Shown here: positions 15,063-22,731 of the stretch, in pieces | Position numbering within the stretch: position 1 is the first letter of the stretch | Layout: each line of letters opens with the position of its first letter | Assembly (NCBI GenBank): GCA_905372875.1 | Contig: CAJPQU010000007.1 | Span: forward strand, 1 to 24,992 | DNA length: 24,992 nt | Reading direction: 5' to 3' | Origin: an uncultured Schwartzia sp. | Lineage (GTDB): Bacteria > Bacillota > Negativicutes > Selenomonadales > Selenomonadaceae | Made by a program: the position numbers and the translations under genes | Notes under the pieces: generated by a model | What the model was told of the DNA's origin: nothing | The model's input: the letters and a program-made list of their open reading frames with translations, nothing else | The model's database searches: none

Positions 15063-15077
15063 GTTTCAGCTTACATT

Positions 15078-16280
15078 TTACCGATCCAAGGGCCAAGAGG
15101 GTAAGGTTTTCTTCTTTCCCATAAAATCCGGCACGGAAAGTTCTTCCCACCTCGGCAGAGGCAGGATTTTCCCAGCCTGGGAAACCGCGTCCGACGAAAA
15201 ATTCCCAGACACGGCTGGCGCCTTTCGTTCCTCCGACTCCGTGATATTGGGCGAAGCGTTTGCCACGGCCCGCCCCAGATCACGATTGGGGAGCGGCGGC
15301 AACGCCGACACCACGCTGTCCACAAAATCCGTGGCTACCAGCGTCGCCCGCACTTCATCCCCCATCCCTTTCTCAATGACGGTTCCCAGGATGATATTCA
15401 CGTCGGGGTGTGTATGTTCATCAACAAATTCCGTTGCTTCCGTCACCTCATAAAGGCTCAAGGATTCGTCACCGCTGATATTCAGAATGATGCCCCGGGC
15501 GCCGTCCAAGGGCCGCTCGATGAGCGGACTGGTGATGGCTTTCTGCACCGCCTCAATGACTCGCCCCTGTCCGCTGGTTCCAATCCCCAAAATCGCATCG
15601 CTGCTGTGACTTTGCCGAAAAATCGACCGCACGTCAGCGAAATCAACATTGATGACCCCGGTGGTCAATATCACCTCGGAAATACAGCGAATGGCCTGCC
15701 GCAGCACTTCATCTGCTGCCTTAAATGCCTTGACCATGGGCATTTTCCGATCCTCTAAAATTTTCATCAGGTTATCGTTATGAATGACAATTAGGCCATC
15801 CATGAGAGATTGAAGCTGGAGAATCCCTTCGAGGGCCACCCGCATTTTTCGCTTGCCCTCAAAGGAGAAGGGTGCCGTCACCACGCCAATAGACAAGATA
15901 TTGAGTTCCCGAAGGCATCGAGCCACCACCGGGGCCGCGCCTGTGCCCACGCCGCCACCCATACTAGCCGTGACGAAGACCAGATCCGCATCACGCAGAG
16001 CAGACCGCAGCCGATTTTCATCCGCAAGGGCTGCCTCCTGCCCCAGCTTCGAATCGCCGCCGGAGCCGCGCCCCTTCGTAAGTCTCTCGCCGATCTGAAG
16101 CGTAGAAACCCCGGCCGCCTGCAATACTCCTAACTGCTTCGCGTCCGTATTCACAGCGATCAGCTCCACCCCGGGCATCCGGTCCTGCGCCAGTCGAGCG
16201 ACGACACTGTTACCGCCGCCGCCTACGCCGACGACCTTAATGCGGACCACCGCGCTGGTGAATGACGTATCCGTTTCCAT
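15078..16280 (-). CDS. ftsZ: Cell division GTPase FtsZ, divergent in the GTP-binding loop
   Basis: FtsZ polymerises into the division ring. The 400-residue protein has KVVGVGGGGNSVVARL near the N-terminus, NTDAKQL, the glycine-rich loop MGGGVGTG (107-114), PFSFEGKRK, and the catalytic T7 loop NVDFADV (211-217). After residue 325 comes a variable linker and then a conserved-tail-like LSVPDFMGKKK. The loop is GGGTGTG in typical FtsZ; here residue 111 is Val. Several other conserved stretches are also altered (LRQAIRCISEVI, HSSDAILGIGT). The ATG at 16280 follows AGGAGG by eight bases. The gene is beside dnaX, not with ftsA or ftsQ, so it may be a second FtsZ. Confidence 0.92.
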   Translation of the reverse strand: METDTSFTSAVVRIKVVGVGGGGNSVVARLAQDRMPGVELIAVNTDAKQLGVLQAAGVSTLQIGERLTKGRGSGGDSKLGQEAALADENRLRSALRDADLVFVTASMGGGVGTGAAPVVARCLRELNILSIGVVTAPFSFEGKRKMRVALEGILQLQSLMDGLIVIHNDNLMKILEDRKMPMVKAFKAADEVLRQAIRCISEVILTTGVINVDFADVRSIFRQSHSSDAILGIGTSGQGRVIEAVQKAITSPLIERPLDGARGIILNISGDESLSLYEVTEATEFVDEHTHPDVNIILGTVIEKGMGDEVRATLVATDFVDSVVSALPPLPNRDLGRAVANASPNITESEERKAPAVSGNFSSDAVSQAGKILPLPRWEELSVPDFMGKKKTLPSWPLDR

Positions 16281-16301
16281 AGGAATCTCCTCCTGCCTGT
16301 T

Positions 16302-16357
16302 ATTATATCCCGACAGGCAAAAATTGGAAAGATTTTTCCCTTGGATGGGGAAAAATT
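16302..16357 (-). promoter_or_regulatory. Probable ftsZ promoter with adjacent inverted repeat
   Basis: On the minus strand, TATAAT lies at 16307-16302 and a weak -35 (TTTCCA, 16331-16326) at an 18-base spacing; the start would be near 16295, leaving a leader of about 15 bases. Immediately upstream, a perfect 9-bp inverted repeat (ATTTTTCCC at 16333-16341 with its complement at 16349-16357, 7-base loop) could be an operator. The rest of the 198-base gap up to the transporter gene shows nothing I can name. Confidence 0.65.
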
Positions 16358-16478
16358 GCCCACAGGAATTTCGTAAAAGCACCGCCGCTCTTCACCGGCC
16401 ACGATATGAAGGGAACCGCTGTGTTGTGATCATCCCAATATCGATGAGCATCTCGCGGAGCTCTCACCTTATCAAAGG

Positions 16479-17369
16479 TTAGACCGCTGTACGGCGGCGA
16501 AAAACGAGACCGTATACTTGGATGACCAGCATCCCGGCAATCATCAGCACGCAGCCCAAAATTTCCCGGGAGGAAAGAGTTTCCCCTAAAATCACCCATC
16601 CTCCCAAGGCACCAAACACCGCTTCCAAACTCATCAAAATGGCAGCAGAAGCGGGCGCAGCATATTTCTGGCCCACGATTTGGAGGGTAAAAGCCAGACC
16701 CGTGGACAACACCCCGGCATATACGACGGACACCCAAGCGCCGAAAATGTCGTTCCAGACCCAAGCCTCCCGCCAGAGAGCCACACCAAGAGAAAGCACG
16801 AAGGTCATCAGCACCTGCGTCAGTGACATCTCAATAATATCCACATGGGGCGCAAAGTGATCAATGAACAGAATATGAAGTGTCCAACCTACCGCCCCAA
16901 AAAGTACGATAGCATCTCCATAAGCCAAGGTCAGCGAATCCTGCAAACAGAGAAAATACAGGCCTGCCACCGCCAAAAGAACGCCTGCGCCATGCTCAGC
17001 ATGAAGTCTGTGCCGCAAAAACACCCCGGCCAGCGGCACAAAGATCAGATAGAGACAAGTAAGAAACGACGCTTTCCCCACCGTCGTGTACTGCATCCCC
17101 ACCTGTTGCAAAGATGCACCGGCAAACATGATGAGCCCGGCGACAGCACCAGAACGCCAGCCAGGAAAATAGATACCGGCCCGCTTTTCCTGGCGCCGCT
17201 TATCTCGCCGAAGCTGCCAAACAAGAGCCAACGCCACCCCACCGAGGAAAAACCTCGCTGCCATATAAGTAAAGGGCCCCAAACGTTCCATTCCCACCGT
17301 CTGCGCCGTGAACGTCGTCCCCCAGATGAACGCTGCCAAAAGTAAATACAGGTTTCCCCGCCACGCCAA
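16479..17369 (-). CDS. EamA-family (DMT) transporter
   Basis: Drug/metabolite transporters of the EamA type export amino acids or other small metabolites. The 296-residue protein consists of two homologous halves of about five membrane segments each, with the first-half signature LYLLLAAFIWGTTFTAQ and the second-half AILMSLEAVFGALGGWVILGE. Substrate cannot be deduced. The start is a TTG at 17369 with AGGAGG and a seven-base gap; no ATG is suitably placed. It lies between the his operon terminator and ftsZ and may be transcribed by itself; no promoter was identified in the 100 bases upstream. Confidence 0.93.
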   Translation of the reverse strand: MAWRGNLYLLLAAFIWGTTFTAQTVGMERLGPFTYMAARFFLGGVALALVWQLRRDKRRQEKRAGIYFPGWRSGAVAGLIMFAGASLQQVGMQYTTVGKASFLTCLYLIFVPLAGVFLRHRLHAEHGAGVLLAVAGLYFLCLQDSLTLAYGDAIVLFGAVGWTLHILFIDHFAPHVDIIEMSLTQVLMTFVLSLGVALWREAWVWNDIFGAWVSVVYAGVLSTGLAFTLQIVGQKYAAPASAAILMSLEAVFGALGGWVILGETLSSREILGCVLMIAGMLVIQVYGLVFRRRTAV

Positions 17370-17449
17370 CCAAATCCCTCCTGCCTTGATAACTATGCTT
17401 CATCATAACACGAAGCATTCGAGGCCGCAAATCAGGCCGACAGCATAGG

Positions 17450-17480
17450 AAAGCCGGATGGCACTTGTCCATCCGGCTTT
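17450..17480 (-). terminator. Terminator-like hairpin after the his operon
   Basis: AAAGCCGGATGG (17450-17461) pairs perfectly with CCATCCGGCTTT (17469-17480) around a 7-base loop. It lies 24 bases after the last gene of the histidine operon. The U-run is short (CTTTCCT), so termination may be incomplete. Confidence 0.7.
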
Positions 17481-17504
17481 CTTCATATGAAAAGCGGCCG
17501 CCCG

Positions 17505-18254
17505 TTAGCGCAGCGGTTTTCCTACCGTTGCGCTGTAAACGACGAAATCGTCATAACCATTGAAATGCAGGGCTGCGTTTAAGTCATCGTCATAGAACGC
17601 GCCCACGGCGCAAACGCCGATACCCGCCGTCTGCGCCGCCAAATAGAGATTCTGGCAGACGTGTCCGGCATCAAGAAAGATGAAGCGCACCGAGTGGCGG
17701 CCATAGCGAAACGTCATGCGCCTGAAGTCCGCCACCCAGAGAAACGTCACGGCACTGCCCCGGATCATGCCCGGCCCTATAAAGCAGGGGAAGAATTTTT
17801 CCAGCGCCTCTTCTCCTGTTTCGATGGGCAGGAGGGCGTGTTCTAAAGCCAAAAAACGATAGAGGCCCGGCGTCAACCCTTCCACCCGCTGAATGAGCAG
17901 ATACGTTTCCAGCGCGTGGCGCGCCCCTGCCGAGGGGACGTTGCGCAGGGTAGTCCCCTGGGGCGTTTTCATTTTTACTCCCTGGGTGCACCAGAGGAGG
18001 AAAGACAGCTCTTTCATGGTCAAAGGCTCATCACGGTATCGCCGCACCGAGGCTCTAAGCTCTACAATCTCCAGGAAATTCACCGGTACGTCGTCCAAGA
18101 GTCCCGGTTCCGTCAGCCTGATGATTTCAGCATCCGGCGAGTAGGGCTTCTCCATGGGAGGCGGTGTTTCGGTCGCTTTTCTCTCGATTGGCGTCTCTTT
18201 TTTCCAAGCGGTGTCGTGTAAAAAACTTTCGATCCATTCGCTGTATCTGTCCAT
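17505..18254 (-). CDS. SagB/ThcOx-type nitroreductase-fold oxidoreductase
   Basis: The 249-residue protein is an FMN-dependent nitroreductase-fold enzyme. Recognisable parts are ELRASVRRY (about 66-74), LSFLLWCTQGV, VPSAGARHALETYLL, and LDAGHVCQNLYLAAQTAGIGVCAVGAF near the C-terminus, all typical of the SagB dehydrogenase subgroup, which in peptide clusters oxidises azolines to azoles. No precursor peptide or cyclodehydratase gene is nearby, so it may instead belong to the many stand-alone members of unknown role. The ATG at 18254 is three bases after the hisIE stop, with GGAG nine bases upstream, which makes it the last gene of the histidine operon. Confidence 0.85.
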   Translation of the reverse strand: MDRYSEWIESFLHDTAWKKETPIERKATETPPPMEKPYSPDAEIIRLTEPGLLDDVPVNFLEIVELRASVRRYRDEPLTMKELSFLLWCTQGVKMKTPQGTTLRNVPSAGARHALETYLLIQRVEGLTPGLYRFLALEHALLPIETGEEALEKFFPCFIGPGMIRGSAVTFLWVADFRRMTFRYGRHSVRFIFLDAGHVCQNLYLAAQTAGIGVCAVGAFYDDDLNAALHFNGYDDFVVYSATVGKPLR

Positions 18255-18257
18255 GGT

Positions 18258-18953
18258 TTACATCTCCGGCCTTTCTCCGGTCTTCCCGGTAAATTGATGA
18301 TACGGTCCGCCCTTACGGCGCTCCATAAGTTCCTGAAAGAGCGCATCCGGCAAAAGATCATGGAACGCCAGCAATACTAAGCAATGGTACCACAGATCGC
18401 CCATCTCGTAAAGAATTTCCTCTCGCTTCATATTTTTGGAGGCAATGATGGTTTCCGCCGCCTCCTCGCCAATCTTTTTCAGGATCTTATCCTGTCCGTG
18501 AGCGAAGAGATAGTTCGTGTAGGAACCCTCCACCGGGTGAAGCTGCCGATCCCGAATGACGGCGTAAAGGTCATTGAGCACCGCCGTCAGAGAGGTGTCC
18601 GGCTTCTTTTCAAGGACCGCCACGCTCTTCTCGTTCTCCCCGAGACGACGGCCGCTAAAGCAGGAATAAGATCCGGTGTGACAGGCGACGCCGGTCTGGT
18701 GAACCCGCACCAAAAGCGTATCGCCGTCGCAGTCGTAAGAGATTTCCTTCACCTTCTGCACGTTCCCCGAGGTTTCGCCTTTTTGCCAAAGACGCTGATG
18801 ATGACGGCTGAAAAACCAAGTGTAACCGGTTGCGAGGGTTTTTTCCAGCGATTCTTTGTTCATGTACGCCAGCATCAGTACTTCGCCGTTTTCTTCCTGC
18901 ACAATGGCCGGAACCAGCCCTTTATCGTCAAATCGTACCATTGAAATATCCAT
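18258..18953 (-). CDS. hisI: Bifunctional phosphoribosyl-AMP cyclohydrolase / phosphoribosyl-ATP pyrophosphatase
   Basis: HisIE performs steps 2 and 3 of histidine synthesis: removal of pyrophosphate from phosphoribosyl-ATP and opening of the adenine ring. The 231-residue protein has the cyclohydrolase domain (about 1-115: AYMNKESLEKTL, SRHHQRLWQKGETSGN, and the zinc-binding SYDCDGDTLL, GVACHTGSYSCF), then the pyrophosphatase domain (about 120-215: SYTNYLFAHGQDKILKKIGEEAAE, the last acidic residues binding magnesium). The ATG shares one base with the hisF stop (TAATG), so the genes are coupled. Confidence 0.97.
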   Translation of the reverse strand: MDISMVRFDDKGLVPAIVQEENGEVLMLAYMNKESLEKTLATGYTWFFSRHHQRLWQKGETSGNVQKVKEISYDCDGDTLLVRVHQTGVACHTGSYSCFSGRRLGENEKSVAVLEKKPDTSLTAVLNDLYAVIRDRQLHPVEGSYTNYLFAHGQDKILKKIGEEAAETIIASKNMKREEILYEMGDLWYHCLVLLAFHDLLPDALFQELMERRKGGPYHQFTGKTGERPEM

Positions 18954-19708
18954 TAAATTCTTACCTCCACTCCACGCGACTTCAAATACATTTTGACCTG
19001 TCGCACCGTGAACGTTCCGTAATGAAAGACAGAAGCGGCCAATACGGCATCGGCTTCGCCTCGGGTCAAGACGTCGTAGAAATGCTCCAAACGGCCCGCG
19101 CCGCCGGAGGCGATGACCGGCACAGGGACGCTTTTCGAGACGCAGCGGGTAAGCTCGATATCGTAGCCGTCCTTCGTGCCGTCAGCATCCATACTGGTCA
19201 GGAGGATTTCTCCCGCGCCTAAAGATACCGCTTCCTGTATCCACGTCAGGCAATCGATCCCCGTCGGCGTCTTACCGCCGTTGATGTATACCTCCCACCC
19301 GCCGCCTCGACGTCGCGCATCCACTGCCAGCACCACGCACTGACGGCCAAATTTCTCCGCTCCCTGCCGGATGAGCGTCGGGTCTTTCACGGCCGCCGTA
19401 TTAAGGGATATCTTGTCCGCACCGGCCTGTAACAAGCGGCGCATATCCTCCACCGAGCGAATACCGCCCCCCACCGTAAAGGGGATAAATACCTTGGACG
19501 CGCAGGATTTCGCCACCTGCACCATCGTATCGCGCTTTTCGCTGGAGGCTGTGATATCTAAAAAGACAATTTCATCTGCCTGCTCTTCGTCATAACGCGC
19601 TGCCAATTCCACCGGATCTCCCGCATCATGAAGATCCGTGAAATTCATTCCCTTCACCACCCGGCCGTCTTTCACATCAAGGCAGGGAATGATCCGCTTC
19701 GTATGCAT
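18953..19708 (-). CDS. hisF: Imidazole glycerol phosphate synthase subunit HisF
   Basis: HisF is the cyclase half of the glutamine-dependent enzyme that makes imidazole glycerol phosphate; HisH supplies ammonia through the barrel. The 251-residue TIM barrel starts MHTKRIIPCLDVKDGRVVKG with catalytic Asp11, and the second catalytic Asp130 is in VVLAVDAR. Phosphate-binding glycine loops (VGGGIRS, IASGGAG) are present. The ATG at 19708 is three bases after the hisA stop. Length and motifs are standard. Confidence 0.98.
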   Translation of the reverse strand: MHTKRIIPCLDVKDGRVVKGMNFTDLHDAGDPVELAARYDEEQADEIVFLDITASSEKRDTMVQVAKSCASKVFIPFTVGGGIRSVEDMRRLLQAGADKISLNTAAVKDPTLIRQGAEKFGRQCVVLAVDARRRGGGWEVYINGGKTPTGIDCLTWIQEAVSLGAGEILLTSMDADGTKDGYDIELTRCVSKSVPVPVIASGGAGRLEHFYDVLTRGEADAVLAASVFHYGTFTVRQVKMYLKSRGVEVRI

Positions 19709-19711
19709 CTC

Positions 19712-20440
19712 TCACCCCTCAGCGGCAATACGCAGCGCCTTTTTCAGATCAAGACGGCCGCTGTATATCGCCTGCCCGACGATGACCCCTTCGATACCGT
19801 CCGTCTCGTGCACTTTAACGGCGCGTATATCCTCCAAGGAACGAACACCGCCAGAAGCCACGACGCGTAAACCGCTGACCTTAGACAGCTCGATGGCGCC
19901 TTCCAAATTCAGTCCGGAAAGGGTTCCGTCCCGGGAAATATCCGTGTAAATAACGGTTTTCACGCCATAGTCCGCCATTTGCTTGGCAAAGTCAAGGGCA
20001 GAAACATTCCCCGAGCTTTCCCACCCCTGGGTTGCCACGATACCATCCCGGGCGTCGATGGCGACAACGATTCGGTCTCCAAAGCGATGGCAGGCTTCCT
20101 GCACCAATGACGGATTCTCCACCGCCGCCGAACCTAAAATTACCCGCTGAATGCCCCCTGTCAGCGCCCTTTCAATGCTTTCCAGGGAACGCAGCCCACC
20201 GCCCAACTCCATAGGAATGTGCACCGCCCCCAAGATGGAGCGAATAGCTTCGCGGTTCTTTGTTTCTCCCTGAAGCGCCCCGTCCAAATCCACGACATGA
20301 AGATATTGAGCGCCCATCTCTTCCCATTTTACGGCCACTGCCGAAGGATTATCGGAAAAAATTGTTTCCCGGGAAAAATCTCCTTTGAAAAGCCGCACAC
20401 ATTTCCCGCCACGCAAGTCAATTGCCGGAAAAATAATCAT
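19712..20440 (-). CDS. hisA: ProFAR isomerase HisA
   Basis: HisA isomerises the phosphoribosylformimino aminoimidazole carboxamide ribotide (step 4 of histidine synthesis). The 242-residue TIM barrel has the two catalytic aspartates in PAIDLRGG (Asp8) and VVAIDARDG (Asp129) and conserved phosphate loops ELGGGLRS and VASGGVRS. The sequence between, YTDISRDGT, is typical of HisA rather than HisF. It sits between hisH and hisF, 19 bases after the hisH stop. No fusion or truncation is visible. Confidence 0.98.
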   Translation of the reverse strand: MIIFPAIDLRGGKCVRLFKGDFSRETIFSDNPSAVAVKWEEMGAQYLHVVDLDGALQGETKNREAIRSILGAVHIPMELGGGLRSLESIERALTGGIQRVILGSAAVENPSLVQEACHRFGDRIVVAIDARDGIVATQGWESSGNVSALDFAKQMADYGVKTVIYTDISRDGTLSGLNLEGAIELSKVSGLRVVASGGVRSLEDIRAVKVHETDGIEGVIVGQAIYSGRLDLKKALRIAAEG

Positions 20441-20459
20441 CTTTCTGCCTCCTCACTGC

Positions 20460-21086
20460 TCAACTCCGCACAAAATTGCGCAATATCTGTAAACCCACGT
20501 TCCCCGATTTCTCCGGATGGAATTGAGTCGCCATGACGTTCCCCCGCTGGACCGCTGCCGTGAGCCGCGTCCCGTACATCACCGTCGCCGTGATCACAGC
20601 GGAATCTTCAGGAACCGCCGCGTAGCTGTGGACGAAGTAGACGTAAGGGGACGCCGTAAGCCCGGTGAAGAGATTGGGAGAGGATCGCGGCGCGGCGACG
20701 GCGAGAGAATTCCACCCGATATGCGGCACTTTCAGCCCCGGCGCGTTAATTTTCTGCACCGTCCCGGAGAGCCAGCCCAGTCCGGCCACGCGGGGAGACT
20801 CTTCACTCCCTGAAAAAAGAATCTGCATTCCCACGCAGATCCCCAAGAGGGGAGTCCCGCTCTGTACTTTCTTCTCGATAGCGGGGATGAGACCGCTGGC
20901 CGTCAGATTTTTCATACAGTCTCCGAAAGCGCCTACGCCGGGCAGCACGATCTTTACCGCGTCTTCAATCTCCGCCGCATCTGCTGTGACCACCGCTTCC
21001 GCCCCCGCTGCCCGCAGGGCCTTCTCCACGCTGAACAGGTTCCCTACGCCATAATCGACGACAGCCACCTTTCCGGCGGCATTCAC
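20460..21086 (-). CDS. hisH: Imidazole glycerol phosphate synthase glutaminase subunit HisH
   Basis: HisH hydrolyses glutamine and passes ammonia to HisF. The 208-residue class I glutamine amidotransferase has the catalytic triad Cys84 (in LLGICVGMQ), His190 and Glu192 (in ATQFHPEKSG), and the N-terminal DYGVGNLFSV. The start is a GTG at 21086 that overlaps the hisB stop as GTGA; AAGGGGA lies four bases upstream. Length is normal. Confidence 0.97.
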   Translation of the reverse strand: MNAAGKVAVVDYGVGNLFSVEKALRAAGAEAVVTADAAEIEDAVKIVLPGVGAFGDCMKNLTASGLIPAIEKKVQSGTPLLGICVGMQILFSGSEESPRVAGLGWLSGTVQKINAPGLKVPHIGWNSLAVAAPRSSPNLFTGLTASPYVYFVHSYAAVPEDSAVITATVMYGTRLTAAVQRGNVMATQFHPEKSGNVGLQILRNFVRS

Positions 21087-21667
21087 AGTATCCCCTTCGT
21101 GGAGAGGACGCCGGTGATGTCCTCTCTCACCTTCACTGCTTCATACAAGGCATGTCCCAACGCTTTGAAGACCGCTTCCACTTTATGATGGGAATTTTTC
21201 CCGTAGAGGACCTTGACATGGAGGGTGATCCCGGCGTTAAAGGCGAATGCGCGCAGGAACTCTTCCGTCAGTTCTGTGTCATATCCCCCGATCTGCGGTG
21301 CCATGCGTCCGCCGTCGTAGACTAAAAAAGGACGGCCGCTGATGTCCACAGCGACGAAGGCCAGTGCCTCGTCCATCGGCACATAAAAGGAAGCATAGCG
21401 GACGATGCCCGCTTTATCTCCCAAAGCCTCCCACACCGCTTTCCCCAGCGCGATCCCCACATCTTCCACAGAATGATGGGCGTCCACCGCCAAATCGCCG
21501 TGGCAGGTCGCCGTCAGATCAAAGAAACCGTGACGGGCAAAGAGCGTCAACATGTGATCGAAAAAGCCGATGCCCGTATCCACGGCGCTTTTCCCGCTGC
21601 CATCCAAATTGAGGGCAATTCGGATATCCGTTTCGGTGGTCTTTCGCTGCACATTTCCCTGTCGCAT
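21083..21667 (-). CDS. hisB: Imidazoleglycerol-phosphate dehydratase HisB
   Basis: HisB removes water from imidazole glycerol phosphate (step 6). The 194-residue protein carries the family motifs GIGFFDHML (about 32-40), VDAHHSVEDVGIALG with the paired metal-binding His64-His65, and a second SHHKVEAVFKALGHAL near the C-terminus. The ATG at 21667 is two bases after the hisC stop, with GAGGGG seven bases upstream; the longer frame overlaps hisC. It is the dehydratase only, with no phosphatase fusion as in enteric bacteria, so histidinol phosphate must be hydrolysed by another enzyme. Confidence 0.97.
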   Translation of the reverse strand: MRQGNVQRKTTETDIRIALNLDGSGKSAVDTGIGFFDHMLTLFARHGFFDLTATCHGDLAVDAHHSVEDVGIALGKAVWEALGDKAGIVRYASFYVPMDEALAFVAVDISGRPFLVYDGGRMAPQIGGYDTELTEEFLRAFAFNAGITLHVKVLYGKNSHHKVEAVFKALGHALYEAVKVREDITGVLSTKGIL

Positions 21668-21669
21668 CT

Positions 21670-22731
21670 TTATTCCCCTCTCGTCATAAAAGCTTGGATT
21701 GCTTGCCACACCGTGTCATTTTCTTCCCGTGTTCCCAGTGAAACCCTCAGACAGTTTTTTAACCGCGCTGCACCGCCGAAGCTGCGTACGCCGATGCCCG
21801 ACGCCGCCAGCGCTGCTTCCAGTGACGCCGCTTTTTCCGTGCGCAGCAGGAGAAAATTTGTCGCCGATGGAAACACCGTAAGCCCCTCGATCTCACTCAG
21901 GCGGTCGAACATCCGCTGCCGCTCCGCCATAACCATGTGAAGGCGCGGCTCATATTCCTGACGCATTTGAAAGACAATGTCCGCCGTAACAGTGGACAAC
22001 ACGTTCAAGTGGTAAGGCATGTACGCCTTCTGCACCATGTCCACCACCTCTTTCGCCGCCAAGAGATATCCCACCCGGCAGGCCGCGAGTCCGTAAGCCT
22101 TAGAAAAGGTACGCGCCACCATGAGGTGCGGGTATCGGGAAAGAAGCTGACTGGCGGAAGGCCCGGCAAACTCAATGTACGCTTCGTCTATGAGGAAGGC
22201 GCAGGACACTCCCTGGGCAATCTCTTCCACTTCCGATAGGGAAAGATAACCACCCGTAGGGTTATTGGGATTGCAGAGAACAGCGAGGGCGGCGCGGCTA
22301 TCATTGACCTTGCGGATAAAGGATTTCACGTCCAGCCGATAATCCTCGAAAAGTTCCACCGATACTCCTTCCGCCCCCGCCGCCCGAAGATAAATCTTAT
22401 ACATGGAAAAGGATGGCTCGGGATAGACGATGGTATGCCCCGCCCCTCCGAAGGCGTAAAACAGCTTCTCGATGATCTCACTGGAGCCGTTGCCCAGCCA
22501 GACATTTTCTCTGTTTAGCCCACAGTTTCGACCGATGGCTTCCCGCAGTGCCTCGCCTTCCTCCGTGGGGTAACGATGAAACGCCACTCCCGAGAGCCGG
22601 GCCATGACCCGTTCTTCTACTAAGGGGGGGAGATTGAAAGGCGATTCGTTGGCGTTGACTTTGATCTTCCAATCCCGTTCCGTCAAGTCATAGGAGGGCA
22701 TATCCCTCAGCCCGTCACGAAAATGCAGCAT
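21670..22731 (-). CDS. hisC: Histidinol-phosphate aminotransferase HisC
   Basis: HisC is a PLP-dependent class I/II aminotransferase that converts imidazole acetol phosphate to histidinol phosphate. The 353-residue protein has NANESPFNLPP, YPTEEGEALREAI, NPNNPTGG, LIDEAYIEF and the PLP lysine near 211 in TFSKAYGLAACRVGY. The ATG at 22731 shares one base with the hisD stop (TGATG) and has GGAGGGAG six bases upstream; the GTG one codon earlier is less likely. Confidence 0.96.
   Translation of the reverse strand: MLHFRDGLRDMPSYDLTERDWKIKVNANESPFNLPPLVEERVMARLSGVAFHRYPTEEGEALREAIGRNCGLNRENVWLGNGSSEIIEKLFYAFGGAGHTIVYPEPSFSMYKIYLRAAGAEGVSVELFEDYRLDVKSFIRKVNDSRAALAVLCNPNNPTGGYLSLSEVEEIAQGVSCAFLIDEAYIEFAGPSASQLLSRYPHLMVARTFSKAYGLAACRVGYLLAAKEVVDMVQKAYMPYHLNVLSTVTADIVFQMRQEYEPRLHMVMAERQRMFDRLSEIEGLTVFPSATNFLLLRTEKAASLEAALAASGIGVRSFGGAARLKNCLRVSLGTREENDTVWQAIQAFMTRGE

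Noticed and set aside
14916..15077. SRP RNA gene upstream of dnaX, as in Bacillus
   Set aside because: The gap is short and has a nested hairpin, but not the conserved SRP domain IV sequence on either strand.
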